Source of the DNA: Chloroflexota bacterium | Lineage (GTDB): Bacteria; Chloroflexota; Dehalococcoidia; Lucifugimonadales; Australimonadaceae | Assembly: GCA_022574265.1 (NCBI GenBank) | Contig: JACZSI010000038.1 | Span: 1 to 12,732, forward strand | Reading direction: 5' to 3' | Length of the DNA: 12,732 nt | Shown: positions 5,993-12,486 of the stretch, piece by piece | How positions within the stretch are numbered: the first letter of the stretch is position 1 | Layout of the letters: every line of letters begins with the position of its first letter | Notes under the pieces: generated by a model | Database searches by the model: none | What the model was told of the DNA's origin: nothing | Seen by the model: only the letters and a program-made list of their open reading frames with translations | Translations under genes and position numbers: made by a program

Positions 5993-7216
5993 CTAGGCGC
6001 CGCCCGACCCCAGCGCGGCCTGTGGGCGCGGCAGCAGCAGGCGGAACAGCAGCGGCGCGGAGAGACCGACGAGCAGCGCGAAGCAGCCGCCGACCACGAG
6101 CGCCGTCGTCAGGCCAGCGAGCGACGCGACGATCCCGAGTGCCGCCGGGACCAGGAGCTGGGCGAGCGCCCAGTACGACCCGACGAGCGCCACGGCGAGT
6201 CCACGCTGCTCCGGTGCGCTGTATTCGGCGCTCAGGAGGGTGCGCAGGTTGTTGGCGAGCGTCGCCGCCGCGCCGCCGAGGAGCATCGCGGGCAGAAGCA
6301 CGACCAGCGAGCCGCCGGCCCCCGCGATCGACAGCCACATGACTCCGACGCCGCCCACGCCGAGCGCGAACACCAGCCGCTGGCCGAGCCTCGCCACGAT
6401 GCGGGCGAAGCCGTAGCTCGCGATCGCGGAGGACGCGGTGAACACGATCACCGCCAGAGCGATGACCGACGCCTCGATGCCGGTGTCGCTGAAGAAGGCG
6501 ACGCCGACGGAGATGAATACGGCCACCGATGCCGAGAGACCGAAGGCGCAGATGCCCGCAAGCAGGAGCGGTTTCGAGCGGGCGAACCCAGGGATCGCGC
6601 GGACCACCTCGCGTAGGGTGGTGGCCATCCCACGCGGGAGCTCCGGCAGCAGCAGCGATGCGAGCAGCGCCGCCGCGCTGCCGGCGGCCACGACGGCGAA
6701 GGCGGCATCGAAGTCCACCGCGAAGGCGAGCACGCCACCGAGCAGGGGCCCGACGCCCTGGCCCAGGGCCTCGGCTGCGCGATAGCGCCCGATGACCCGC
6801 GCGCGGTCCGTCTCGCTGATGCGGGTCGCATAGGACTGGGCAGCCGGGTTGTACACCGCTCGCCCGGCGCCGATGAAGAGCTGCGCACCGATGAGTGCCC
6901 ACACCGCCTCCGACGTGACGAATACGAGGGCGCTGACCAGCAGCGCCACGAGCCCCGCGCGCAGCACGACGCGCTCGCCGAAGCGGTCCGAGACGGCGCC
7001 CGCGAAGAGCGGCAGCAGGAACTGGAAGGCGCCCTGGGCCGATATCACCGCGCCGAGCAAGGCGATGTTGTAGCCAAGCGACAGCAGGTAGAGCGGCACC
7101 AGGGGCACGAGCATGCCGAACTGAACGCCGTAGAGCGCCGAGACCAGCGAGATGACCCAAAGGGCTCGCCGGCGGAGTCCGTTGGGATCCGCCGGCGGCT
7201 GATCAGCGTGGGTCAT
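5993..7216 (-). CDS. MFS transporter, 12-helix type
   Basis: Major facilitator superfamily permease of 407 aa, consistent with 12 membrane helices. The first helix begins near residue 19 (LWVISLVSALYG). A motif-A-like loop GAVSDRFGERVVLR lies at about 73-86 between helices 2 and 3. A central cytoplasmic stretch with RGMATTLREVVRAIP (about 195-210) separates two halves. The resemblance is to the drug/sugar-efflux MFS_1 type (MdtG/TetA-like); substrate and direction cannot be read from the sequence. The ATG at 7216 lies 28 bases after the bicupin stop with no strong ribosome site, suggesting it depends on transcription and perhaps translation from the bicupin gene. It is followed by EutA after 63 bases. 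In this context it might move the substrate or product of the pathway served by EutA and the bicupin, which is inference. Confidence 0.92.
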   Translation of the reverse strand: MTHADQPPADPNGLRRRALWVISLVSALYGVQFGMLVPLVPLYLLSLGYNIALLGAVISAQGAFQFLLPLFAGAVSDRFGERVVLRAGLVALLVSALVFVTSEAVWALIGAQLFIGAGRAVYNPAAQSYATRISETDRARVIGRYRAAEALGQGVGPLLGGVLAFAVDFDAAFAVVAAGSAAALLASLLLPELPRGMATTLREVVRAIPGFARSKPLLLAGICAFGLSASVAVFISVGVAFFSDTGIEASVIALAVIVFTASSAIASYGFARIVARLGQRLVFALGVGGVGVMWLSIAGAGGSLVVLLPAMLLGGAAATLANNLRTLLSAEYSAPEQRGLAVALVGSYWALAQLLVPAALGIVASLAGLTTALVVGGCFALLVGLSAPLLFRLLLPRPQAALGSGGA

Positions 7217-7244
7217 GAACGGATCACTCGGCGAGCGGAGGTGC

Positions 7245-8438
7245 CTACTTCTCGTAGAACGAATCCTCCATGCGCGATTCGACCCCCACCTTCCGGAGCT
7301 CCTCGTTGAACTCCTTGCGGATGAACGGGTCCTCGTCGCGGTAGGGGATGGCGCCGCCGCCCTGATCGACGTCGATCGCGTTGCGGTCGGTGTCTTCCTC
7401 GCCAGGCACGCCCGCCTCGCGGCCCGGTGCGTGCGGACCGAACCAAGCGGTCAGCCGGAAGTCCTCGGAGCTCGTGCCGAAGTGCTGGTGGAACCAGTCC
7501 CCGCTCATGGGCGCGGCGGAGACCATGCCCACGGGCTCATAGTCCTGGCGTCTGATCTGGTCGGCGACGCCGTCCTCCCACGGGTGCATCCCGAGGTGCC
7601 GCGGCCAGGTGTAGGTGTAGCCTTTGCCCTTGATGCAGATGAGCACCGCGGCGGAGCCGTGGGCGTGCGCCTTCGAATACCGGCCTCGCTCGTGCTCGCC
7701 GATCCACAGGTAGAACTTGTTGCCCGCCATGTAGGGCTCGATGCGCCGATAGCCGGGTGAGCGGCGGTTGTCCCTCGGCAGGTCGGTAGTGACGATGTCG
7801 GGGATGATGTTGGTGCGGCGCATGGCCAGGCCCCGGACGGGGTCCGGCTCGATCTCCTCGTTCGGGCGGTAGAAGTCGTCGCTCGCGTCGTAGCGGTCGG
7901 TGAAGTCGTAGGGCGTCTCGAAGACGAAGTGCTCGTTCTGGAACAGGTTGAGCACCGGCGGTGCGGTCGTGCCGGCCAGCAGGAGGGCTGGGCTGGAGGT
8001 CGCGTTCACGATGCGGTGCGTTGCGTTGATGGGGATGGTGAAGAGCGAGCCCTTCTGCCATTCGAAGGTGTTGCGCTTCGAGTCGCCCTCGCGCCAGACC
8101 TCCGTCGAGCCGCGGCCCTCGACGACCAGGTACACCTCCTCGTAGAGGTGCTTCTCGACGTTGAGCGCCCCTGCCGAGGGGACCTCGACGACGTACATGC
8201 CCCACAGCCCCTCGGTGCCGAAGAGCTGGATGAAGGTGCCGTTGCCGCCCATGCGCTTCCAGGGCTTGAGCGGGAGGTCCTGCACGCGGCGGACGCCGAT
8301 GTCGCGGTAGATGGGGATACCCTGCTCCTCCATGAACCGGTCGTATGGCGTGAGCGGCCGCTTCCACTTCATATAGCCGGACTTCACGTCCTCGGACGAC
8401 GGCTCTTGCCACTGCTTGGGGTCGGTCTTGGCGGCCAT
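7245..8438 (-). CDS. Bicupin protein (two cupin domains), possible EAL-activating-protein family
   Basis: 397-aa protein with two cupin barrels. Domain 1 carries HLYEEVYLVVEGRG (His97, Glu100/101) and IPINATHRI (His141). Domain 2 carries HAHGSAAVLICIKGKG (His258, His260) and DWFHQHFG (His317, His319), giving plausible metal sites in both. No signal peptide. The ATG at 8438 is chosen over upstream in-frame starts (frame open to 8615) because AGGAG lies 8 bases before it and the region above is promoter and repeat DNA. From memory, closely similar bicupins (shared stretches such as GRYSKAHAH and LYEEVYLVVEGRGSTEVW) are named 'ethanolamine ammonia lyase-activating protein' in public databases; I could not verify that or any biochemistry behind it. 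Alternatively it is a dioxygenase of the gentisate/quercetinase type. It starts the transcription unit that runs through the MFS gene to EutA. Confidence 0.88.
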   Translation of the reverse strand: MAAKTDPKQWQEPSSEDVKSGYMKWKRPLTPYDRFMEEQGIPIYRDIGVRRVQDLPLKPWKRMGGNGTFIQLFGTEGLWGMYVVEVPSAGALNVEKHLYEEVYLVVEGRGSTEVWREGDSKRNTFEWQKGSLFTIPINATHRIVNATSSPALLLAGTTAPPVLNLFQNEHFVFETPYDFTDRYDASDDFYRPNEEIEPDPVRGLAMRRTNIIPDIVTTDLPRDNRRSPGYRRIEPYMAGNKFYLWIGEHERGRYSKAHAHGSAAVLICIKGKGYTYTWPRHLGMHPWEDGVADQIRRQDYEPVGMVSAAPMSGDWFHQHFGTSSEDFRLTAWFGPHAPGREAGVPGEEDTDRNAIDVDQGGGAIPYRDEDPFIRKEFNEELRKVGVESRMEDSFYEK

Positions 8439-8485
8439 GGGGCCTTCTCCTGACGACGGCTCGGAACGGGCGGTAGGTGGGGGCT

Positions 8486-8502
8486 GCACCGCGCCACGGT
8501 GC
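8486..8502 (-). promoter_or_regulatory. Hairpin in the bicupin mRNA leader
   Basis: Minus strand GCACCG, loop TGGCG, CGGTGC: a perfect 6-pair GC-rich stem with a 5-base loop. It lies near the 5' end of the leader predicted from the promoter at 8513-8542, about 48 bases before the bicupin ATG and well clear of its AGGAG site. It could stabilise the mRNA's 5' end or be an operator in DNA form. Confidence 0.35.
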
Positions 8503-8512
8503 GACGCGGCTG

Positions 8513-8542
8513 AGTCTAGTGACCCTGCGCACGGGGTGTCAA
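8513..8542 (-). promoter_or_regulatory. Sigma70-type promoter for the bicupin-MFS-EutA-phosphatase unit
   Basis: The minus strand has a perfect -35 TTGACA (8542-8537), an 18-base spacer and -10 TAGACT (8518-8513, four of six matches). The start point would be about 8506, giving a leader of roughly 68 bases to the ATG at 8438. This is the best promoter in the window. Because no good promoter or terminator is seen before the MFS gene, it probably drives the MFS gene too, and perhaps EutA and the phosphatase. Confidence 0.6.
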
Positions 8543-8598
8543 GGAAGGGTGGCCTGGTCGCACAGCGACCGCTGCCAACGCCGAGCGCTGGCTCGTAC

Positions 8599-8676
8599 TT
8601 CGACAGGCTCAGCACGAGCGGTTCGCTATCGCCAAGCTGGGCTTGAATGAGGCCCGCTCACCCTGAGCTTGTCGAA
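8599..8676. repeat. Imperfect 23-bp inverted repeat, TTCGACA-GCTCAG type intergenic element
   Basis: Left arm 8599-8621 (TTCGACAGGCTCAG then CACGAGCGG) and right arm 8654-8676 (reverse complement TTCGACAAGCTCAG then GGTGAGCGG) match at 19 of 23 positions across a 32-base spacer. The spacer itself has a small hairpin CAAGC-TGG-GCTTG (8633-8645). The right arm can fold alone: GGCCC/GGGCC (8651-8655, 8681-8685) and ACCCT/AGGGT (8660-8664, 8676-8680). From memory this core sequence occurs in many copies between genes of diverse high-GC bacteria, like a REP element. Here it lies downstream of the OsmC stop and upstream of the bicupin promoter, so it may act as terminator or insulator. The wider gap 8439-8731 holds no gene that I can support. 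Confidence 0.75.
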
Positions 8677-8687
8677 GGGTGGGCCAA

Positions 8688-8699
8688 GGTGCGCGCACC
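8688..8699. promoter_or_regulatory. Perfect 12-bp palindrome downstream of OsmC
   Basis: GGTGCGCGCACC is its own reverse complement. It sits 32 bases beyond the OsmC stop codon, between that gene and the large inverted repeat. It could be a protein-binding site or part of a transcription-end structure, but GC-rich palindromes of this size arise by chance in such DNA. Confidence 0.25.
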
Positions 8700-8731
8700 A
8701 ATCACGTCATCTCGGAGGCCCGGGCGCGCGG

Positions 8732-9175
8732 TTACTCCAGCGTGGCGTCGACGCTGAGCTCGACGTTGCCCTTGAGCGCGCCGGAGATGGGGCAGCCGTC
8801 CTTGGCGCCGTTGGCGGCCTCGGCGAAGGCGGCGGCGTCGATGCCCGGCACCTGGCCGACGACCCTGAGCGCGCTCGAGGCGAGCTTCCAGCCGCCCTCG
8901 ACCTGCTTGAACGTGACGGTCGCGTCGACCTCGAGCTTGGTCGGCGGCGTCCCTGCCTTGCCGAGGCCCGCCGAGAGCGCCATGCAGAAGCAGGAGGCGT
9001 GCGCGGCGGCGACGAGCTCCTCGGGGCTCGTTCGCCCGCCGGAGTCCTCCGTGCGCGCGGCCCAGCTGACGGGCAGCTCCGTGAACGCCTTGCTGGAGGT
9101 CGCGCTGACGACCCCGTTGCCCTTCAGCAGGTCGCCATTCCAAGTTGCGTGTGCGGTCCTGATCGCTTCGGCCAT
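8732..9175 (-). CDS. OsmC-like peroxiredoxin (peroxide resistance)
   Basis: OsmC/Ohr-family thiol peroxidase of 147 aa, which reduces organic hydroperoxides in the cytoplasm as a dimer. The two redox cysteines are Cys62 (HASCFCMALS) and Cys128 (DGCPIS). Their spacing of 66 equals that of the E. coli OsmC pair as I recall it (59 and 125). The family stretch SPEELVAAAHASCF (50-63) and the C-terminal strand NVELSVDATLE are intact. An additional Cys64 sits two residues from the first. The OsmC subgroup fits better than Ohr because of the SPEELVAAAHASC form and the KGCP/DGCP-type second cysteine loop. The ATG at 9175 follows AGGAGG by 9 bases. It begins 30 bases after the amidohydrolase stop, so probably co-transcribed; peroxide defence next to catabolic genes suits an oxygenase-rich metabolism. 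Confidence 0.93.
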   Translation of the reverse strand: MAEAIRTAHATWNGDLLKGNGVVSATSSKAFTELPVSWAARTEDSGGRTSPEELVAAAHASCFCMALSAGLGKAGTPPTKLEVDATVTFKQVEGGWKLASSALRVVGQVPGIDAAAFAEAANGAKDGCPISGALKGNVELSVDATLE

Positions 9176-9205
9176 GTGGTCATTCCTCCTCTGTTGTTGT
9201 GCCGC

Positions 9206-10906
9206 CTATGCGGGGACACGGGCGTTCGCGCGGCTGCGGACGACGCGGCCGGGGTAGGCGCCCGTGTGCTCGCCGGCCTCGATGAGCACCTGCCCGTTGA
9301 CGATCGTGAAGTCGACGCCCGTCGCGAGCTGGCGCAGGCGCATGAGGCCGCCGGGCAGGTCGTGGGTCTCGTCGGGCTCAAGCGCCGCGACGGTGTCGGG
9401 GTCGAAGACGACCACGTCGGCGGCCATGCCTGGGCGCAGCAGGCCGCGGTCGTGGATGCCGAAGATGGACGCCTGCATGAACGTGAGCTTGCGGACCGCC
9501 TCTTCAAGCGATAGCACGCCTTCCTCGCGCACCCAGCGGCCGAGGACGAGCGTCGCGTAGCCGTAGCCCGCCTCGAAGACGACGTGCGCGCCGGCATCGG
9601 ACAGCCCGATGATGGTGTGCGGACTCGCGAGCAGCGTGCGCATGACATCGTCGTCGCCGCCCGACTGTGCGCTGGTGAAACCGGTCAGCAGATCTTCTTC
9701 GAGCACCAGGTCGAGGAACGCATCGAGGACGTCCTTGCCCTGCTCTTCGGCGATGGCCGCGACGGTCTTGCCGCGCAGGTGGGCATTCTCATCCAGCAGC
9801 GGCTTGGCGACCACGATGCGCTCCCACCGGATGGGGAGCGCGTCCACGGGGATGTCTTTGCCGTCGATCGCCTCGGCGTGCAGCGCGCGCCTCGTCTCCG
9901 CGTCCCGGAACGCGGCCTTCTTCTCGTCGGCGGAGCCCAGCATCACGCGCTGCCACGTGGGCAGGCGGTCGAAGATCTGGGCGTTCATCATCGTGAACCG
10001 CGTTGCCTGCGGACGCGGGTTGACGACCGGGTAGACCTGGATCCCCTCGCCGATGCGCTGCTCGACGAGCGCCAGGTGCTGCTTCCACCGGTCGGGCTCG
10101 GCGGGGTTGAAGACGATCTGGTTGTAGACGACCGGACGGCCGCTGGCCTGGCTCAGGCGCGTCGCGAAGCCGTCGCGTATCTCCAGCGGGTAGGCGGAGC
10201 CGCACTGGATCACGCCTGCCGGGGCGGCTCTGAGCGCCGTCGCGAGCTCGTAGAGCTCCTCGACCGGCGCGACGATGCCGGGGATGGGCCGCCCGTCCAG
10301 GTCGAGGTGGCCGCGGTTGCGGTCGAGCGACAGGCCGAGCGCGCCTGCCCGGATAGCGTCGCGTACGAGCTCCTTCATCGCCTCGAGCTCCGCGGGCGTG
10401 GCGAGCTCGCGTTCCTGCGACTCGTCCCCCATGACGTAGCGGCGCACGGCGGAGTGGCCGACGAGCGCGCCTGCGTTCACGCCGAGGCGGCGGTCGAGGC
10501 GGTCGAGGTAGTCGCCGAAGGACGTCCACGACCAGTCGATGCCGGCCTCGAGGCTCTCCATGGGGATGGCCTCGACGCGCGAGAGCATCATCGCCAGCGC
10601 CTTGTGGTCGTCCTCGCGGACCGGGGCCAGGCTCAGCGAGCAGTTGCCGAAGATGACCGTCGTCACGCCGTGGTGCGGCGAGAAGGAGCAGACCGGGTCC
10701 CACGTGACCTGGGCGTCGAAGTGGCAGTGGTTGTCGATGAAGCCCGGCGCGACGGCGCGGCCGTCGGCGTCGATCGTGCGGCGCGCTGGGCCGTCGAGGC
10801 GGCCGATGTCGGCGATGAGGCCGCCGGCGATGCCGACGTCGGCGTGATACGACGGCATGCCGGTGCCGTCGACGACGCGTCCGTTCTTGATGAGTAGGTC
10901 GTACAT
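9206..10906 (-). CDS. Amidohydrolase, N-acyl-D-amino-acid deacylase (D-aminoacylase) group
   Basis: 566-aa metal-dependent amidohydrolase. The N-terminal strand MYDLLIKNGRVVDGTG, the HxH motif FIDNHCHFDAQ (His60, His62), FGNCSLSLAP with the metal-bridging-type Cys89 (GNCGVSLAP in D-aminoacylases) and the late aspartate in SDAGAH (Asp437) place it with amidohydrolase family 3 / N-acyl-D-amino-acid deacylases, which free D-amino acids from N-acyl forms. The C-terminal composite domain reads MAADVVVFDP...VDFTIVNGQVLIEAGEHTG, typical of the superfamily. Oddly, the two mid-protein histidines that bind the second metal in D-aminoacylase have no evident counterpart: the equivalent strands read GVIQCGSAYP (231-240) and VVYNQIVF (259-266). 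So a one-metal site or a different substrate is likely. The ATG at 10906 has GAGG about 9 bases upstream. It leads the pair with OsmC. Hydantoinase or cyclic-amide hydrolase is an alternative. Confidence 0.85.
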   Translation of the reverse strand: MYDLLIKNGRVVDGTGMPSYHADVGIAGGLIADIGRLDGPARRTIDADGRAVAPGFIDNHCHFDAQVTWDPVCSFSPHHGVTTVIFGNCSLSLAPVREDDHKALAMMLSRVEAIPMESLEAGIDWSWTSFGDYLDRLDRRLGVNAGALVGHSAVRRYVMGDESQERELATPAELEAMKELVRDAIRAGALGLSLDRNRGHLDLDGRPIPGIVAPVEELYELATALRAAPAGVIQCGSAYPLEIRDGFATRLSQASGRPVVYNQIVFNPAEPDRWKQHLALVEQRIGEGIQVYPVVNPRPQATRFTMMNAQIFDRLPTWQRVMLGSADEKKAAFRDAETRRALHAEAIDGKDIPVDALPIRWERIVVAKPLLDENAHLRGKTVAAIAEEQGKDVLDAFLDLVLEEDLLTGFTSAQSGGDDDVMRTLLASPHTIIGLSDAGAHVVFEAGYGYATLVLGRWVREEGVLSLEEAVRKLTFMQASIFGIHDRGLLRPGMAADVVVFDPDTVAALEPDETHDLPGGLMRLRQLATGVDFTIVNGQVLIEAGEHTGAYPGRVVRSRANARVPA

Positions 10907-11241
10907 GTCGTCGCGCCTCAGAACCTTAGCCCGCTACCCGGATGTCGGTGGTCCGACAGCCCTTTCGACCATCCCCCCGTGCCCCCGGCATAGGGGCTCT
11001 GCCCCTCTGCACACCCCGTCCAGTGCATGAAAGAGGCGTCGCCCCTCGGCCAAGTCGGCCCCCCGCAAGGATACAGAGGTGATGCGTACCTGCGCAGCGG
11101 CCCCTTCGCGCTCCAGAGGCTGCGTCCTTGCGCAGCGGCTCCCCTTGTGGTCAACGGCCGCACCGGCAGCGGCCTCCTTGTGCACGACAGGCCGCGCCCC
11201 CAGCGCAGCGGTCCCTTTATGGGTGCAGGGCTGTGCCCTGC
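10907..11241. other. Non-coding spacer of 335 bases with hairpins and repeats
   Basis: I see no supportable gene here. Several overlapping frames of about 80 codons are open on both strands, but they have no ribosome sites, share the repeats across frames and show no family features. Structures present: TGTCGG-TGGT-CCGACA (10943-10958), AGGGGC-TCT-GCCCCT (10992-11006), the repeat array at 11092-11218, and the hairpin abutting the VOC stop. Any promoter for the amidohydrolase must lie here, but I could not find a convincing one. Confidence 0.6.
11092..11218. repeat. Degenerate tandem repeat, four copies of a GCAGCGG-CCCTT core, period about 34-39 bases
   Basis: The core resembling GCGCAGCGGCCCCTT occurs at 11092, 11130, 11164 and 11203 (steps of 38, 34 and 39). 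On the minus strand each unit reads roughly AAGG-rich, then CCGCTGC, then a variable GC-rich part. Because the steps are not all multiples of three, the array is unlikely to encode repeats in protein. It lies upstream of the amidohydrolase and downstream of the VOC gene. It may be a decayed intergenic repeat family; other copies elsewhere in the genome would be expected. Confidence 0.6.
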
Positions 11242-11247
11242 CTACCC
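11221..11247 (-). terminator. Strong hairpin overlapping the VOC stop codon
   Basis: Minus strand GGGT-(AG)-GCAGGGC, loop ACA, GCCCTGC-ACCC. The inner 7-pair stem (11241-11235 with 11231-11225) is perfect with a 3-base loop, and four more pairs form beyond a 2-base bulge that lies within the TAG stop codon of the VOC gene. There is no U-run after it, so it could be a Rho-assisted end, an mRNA 3' stabiliser or part of the repeat array. Confidence 0.45.
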
Positions 11248-12474
11248 CAGCGGGCCCTGGAAGACCTGGTCGGCGTAGGTGTCGCTCAGGGGCTCGAGGG
11301 TCTCCGGCCAGGCGCCCTCCGTGCTGCGGCGCTCGGACGGTGGGCGAGGCGTGCCCTGCCAGCCCAGCTGCTCCATGTAGTAGTAGATCTGCACGCAGCG
11401 GCCGGACGGGTCGAGCGCGTAGGCGGCGTAGTCGATGCCGGGGTGCAGCTCCTCCGGCACGTCCTTGAATTCGACACCGTTGTCCTTGAGGAAGGCGACG
11501 GCGTTGCGGAGCTGCTCGTAGCTGCCGACCTCGACGCCGAAGGATGCGAGGGTGCTCTCCTCGCTGAAGCCGAGCTCGCTCCGGAGCGCTATCGGCAGCA
11601 GCGTCAGGCTGTGGTGCTCGGTGCCGGTGCGCAGGAACACCGCGCGCTGGCCCATGACCTCGGTCTCCTCGGTGAGCGTGAAGCCGAGCTCTCGCGTGTA
11701 GAAGTCCAGCGAGCGGTCGAGGTCGTCGACGAACAGGCTCACGGGGCCGATCTTCGTGATCTTGAAGGGCCGGGGGAGCAGCACGCCCTCGACGTCGTGC
11801 GTGGCGGGCGCCGACTCGACGTCGCGGAAGCCGGAGTAGACGTCGATGCCCTTGGCCTTCGCCTCCTCGACCTCGGCCTCCTCGGACATCTGCGGGAGCG
11901 CCGGCGGCTCATCGAAGCGGCGGTAGTACATGTCCTGGGGCTTGCTGCGGCCCAGCCAGCCGATCTGCTCGATGCCGTAGTACAGCTCGTTCGTGTGGCC
12001 GTCCGGGTCGAGCAGGTAGGTGTGCCAGTTGGAGCCGGGCATGTCGCGGCCCGTGCGGGCGATCGGGACCTCGCGCTCCTTGAAGAAGTCGATGGCGTGA
12101 ACGATCTCGCCGAGGGAGCCAACCTGCCAGGTGATCTGGTTGATGTCGACCCCGGGCTTGGGCTCGCGGCCTCGCGCCCGGGCCATCGTGTCGCGCATCT
12201 CCTTGGGGAAGAGCACGAAGGCGTGGTGGTCGCCCCCGTAGTGCATGAAGTAGCCCTTGGTCTCCTTCACGTCCTTGAGCATCTCGGCCAGGTTCGGGCG
12301 GGCCCCGAAGTCGTTGACGTCGGAGAGCTTGAACCCAAGCAGGTCGTGGTAGAAGCGGAGGTGGGCGTCCATGTCACGGACGTCGAGGCCGAAGTGGCCG
12401 AGCCGGCGCAGCTTGAAGGGCCGCTCCAGGAGCACTCCGCCAACGCTGTAGGTCTTGTCCTTGGTGGTCGCCAT
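11242..12474 (-). CDS. Tandem VOC (extradiol dioxygenase-like) protein with a degenerate second half
   Basis: 410-aa protein made of two homologous vicinal-oxygen-chelate halves. Each half opens with the same phrase (VGGVLLERPFK... at 11-21; VEGVLLPRPFK... at 228-238) and closes with EQIGW or EQLGW. Type I extradiol dioxygenases use a His-His-Glu iron site. Half 1 shows His27 (LGHFGLDV), Glu163 (GHTNELYYG) and a catalytic-type HH pair (83-84), but Gln113 (INQITW) where the second metal His is expected. Half 2 has Pro244, Ser311 and Gln362 at those places, so it probably binds no metal, while keeping HH (287-288). The first half is thus the likely active one, with a Q-substituted site, or the protein is a non-oxygenase VOC member. 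The ATG at 12474 follows GGGGAGG by 7 bases; that ribosome site overlaps the region just after the FAH gene's stop, 12 bases upstream, so the two are an operon, consistent with aromatic ring cleavage. Confidence 0.88.
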   Translation of the reverse strand: MATTKDKTYSVGGVLLERPFKLRRLGHFGLDVRDMDAHLRFYHDLLGFKLSDVNDFGARPNLAEMLKDVKETKGYFMHYGGDHHAFVLFPKEMRDTMARARGREPKPGVDINQITWQVGSLGEIVHAIDFFKEREVPIARTGRDMPGSNWHTYLLDPDGHTNELYYGIEQIGWLGRSKPQDMYYRRFDEPPALPQMSEEAEVEEAKAKGIDVYSGFRDVESAPATHDVEGVLLPRPFKITKIGPVSLFVDDLDRSLDFYTRELGFTLTEETEVMGQRAVFLRTGTEHHSLTLLPIALRSELGFSEESTLASFGVEVGSYEQLRNAVAFLKDNGVEFKDVPEELHPGIDYAAYALDPSGRCVQIYYYMEQLGWQGTPRPPSERRSTEGAWPETLEPLSDTYADQVFQGPLG

Positions 12475-12486
12475 GTAACGCCTCCC

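Noticed and set aside
5291..6616. 441-codon plus-strand frame across EutA and the MFS gene
   Set aside because: Crosses two well-supported genes and their spacer; composition is low complexity with no motifs.
8439..8506. B12 (cobalamin) riboswitch in the bicupin leader
   Set aside because: The leader is only about 68 bases with no B12-box-like sequence; known cobalamin riboswitches are much longer.
8439..8615. Upstream extension of the bicupin to 456 aa
   Set aside because: Covers the TTGACA/TAGACT promoter, the leader hairpin and part of the repeat; family-like sequence begins only at the ATG at 8438 with its AGGAG.
9584..10897. 437-codon plus-strand frame opposite the amidohydrolase
   Set aside because: Antisense shadow of a gene with clear family motifs.
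10918..11278. Several 80-odd codon frames on both strands in the repeat spacer
   Set aside because: No ribosome sites, no motifs, and repeat steps that are not multiples of three; judged non-coding.
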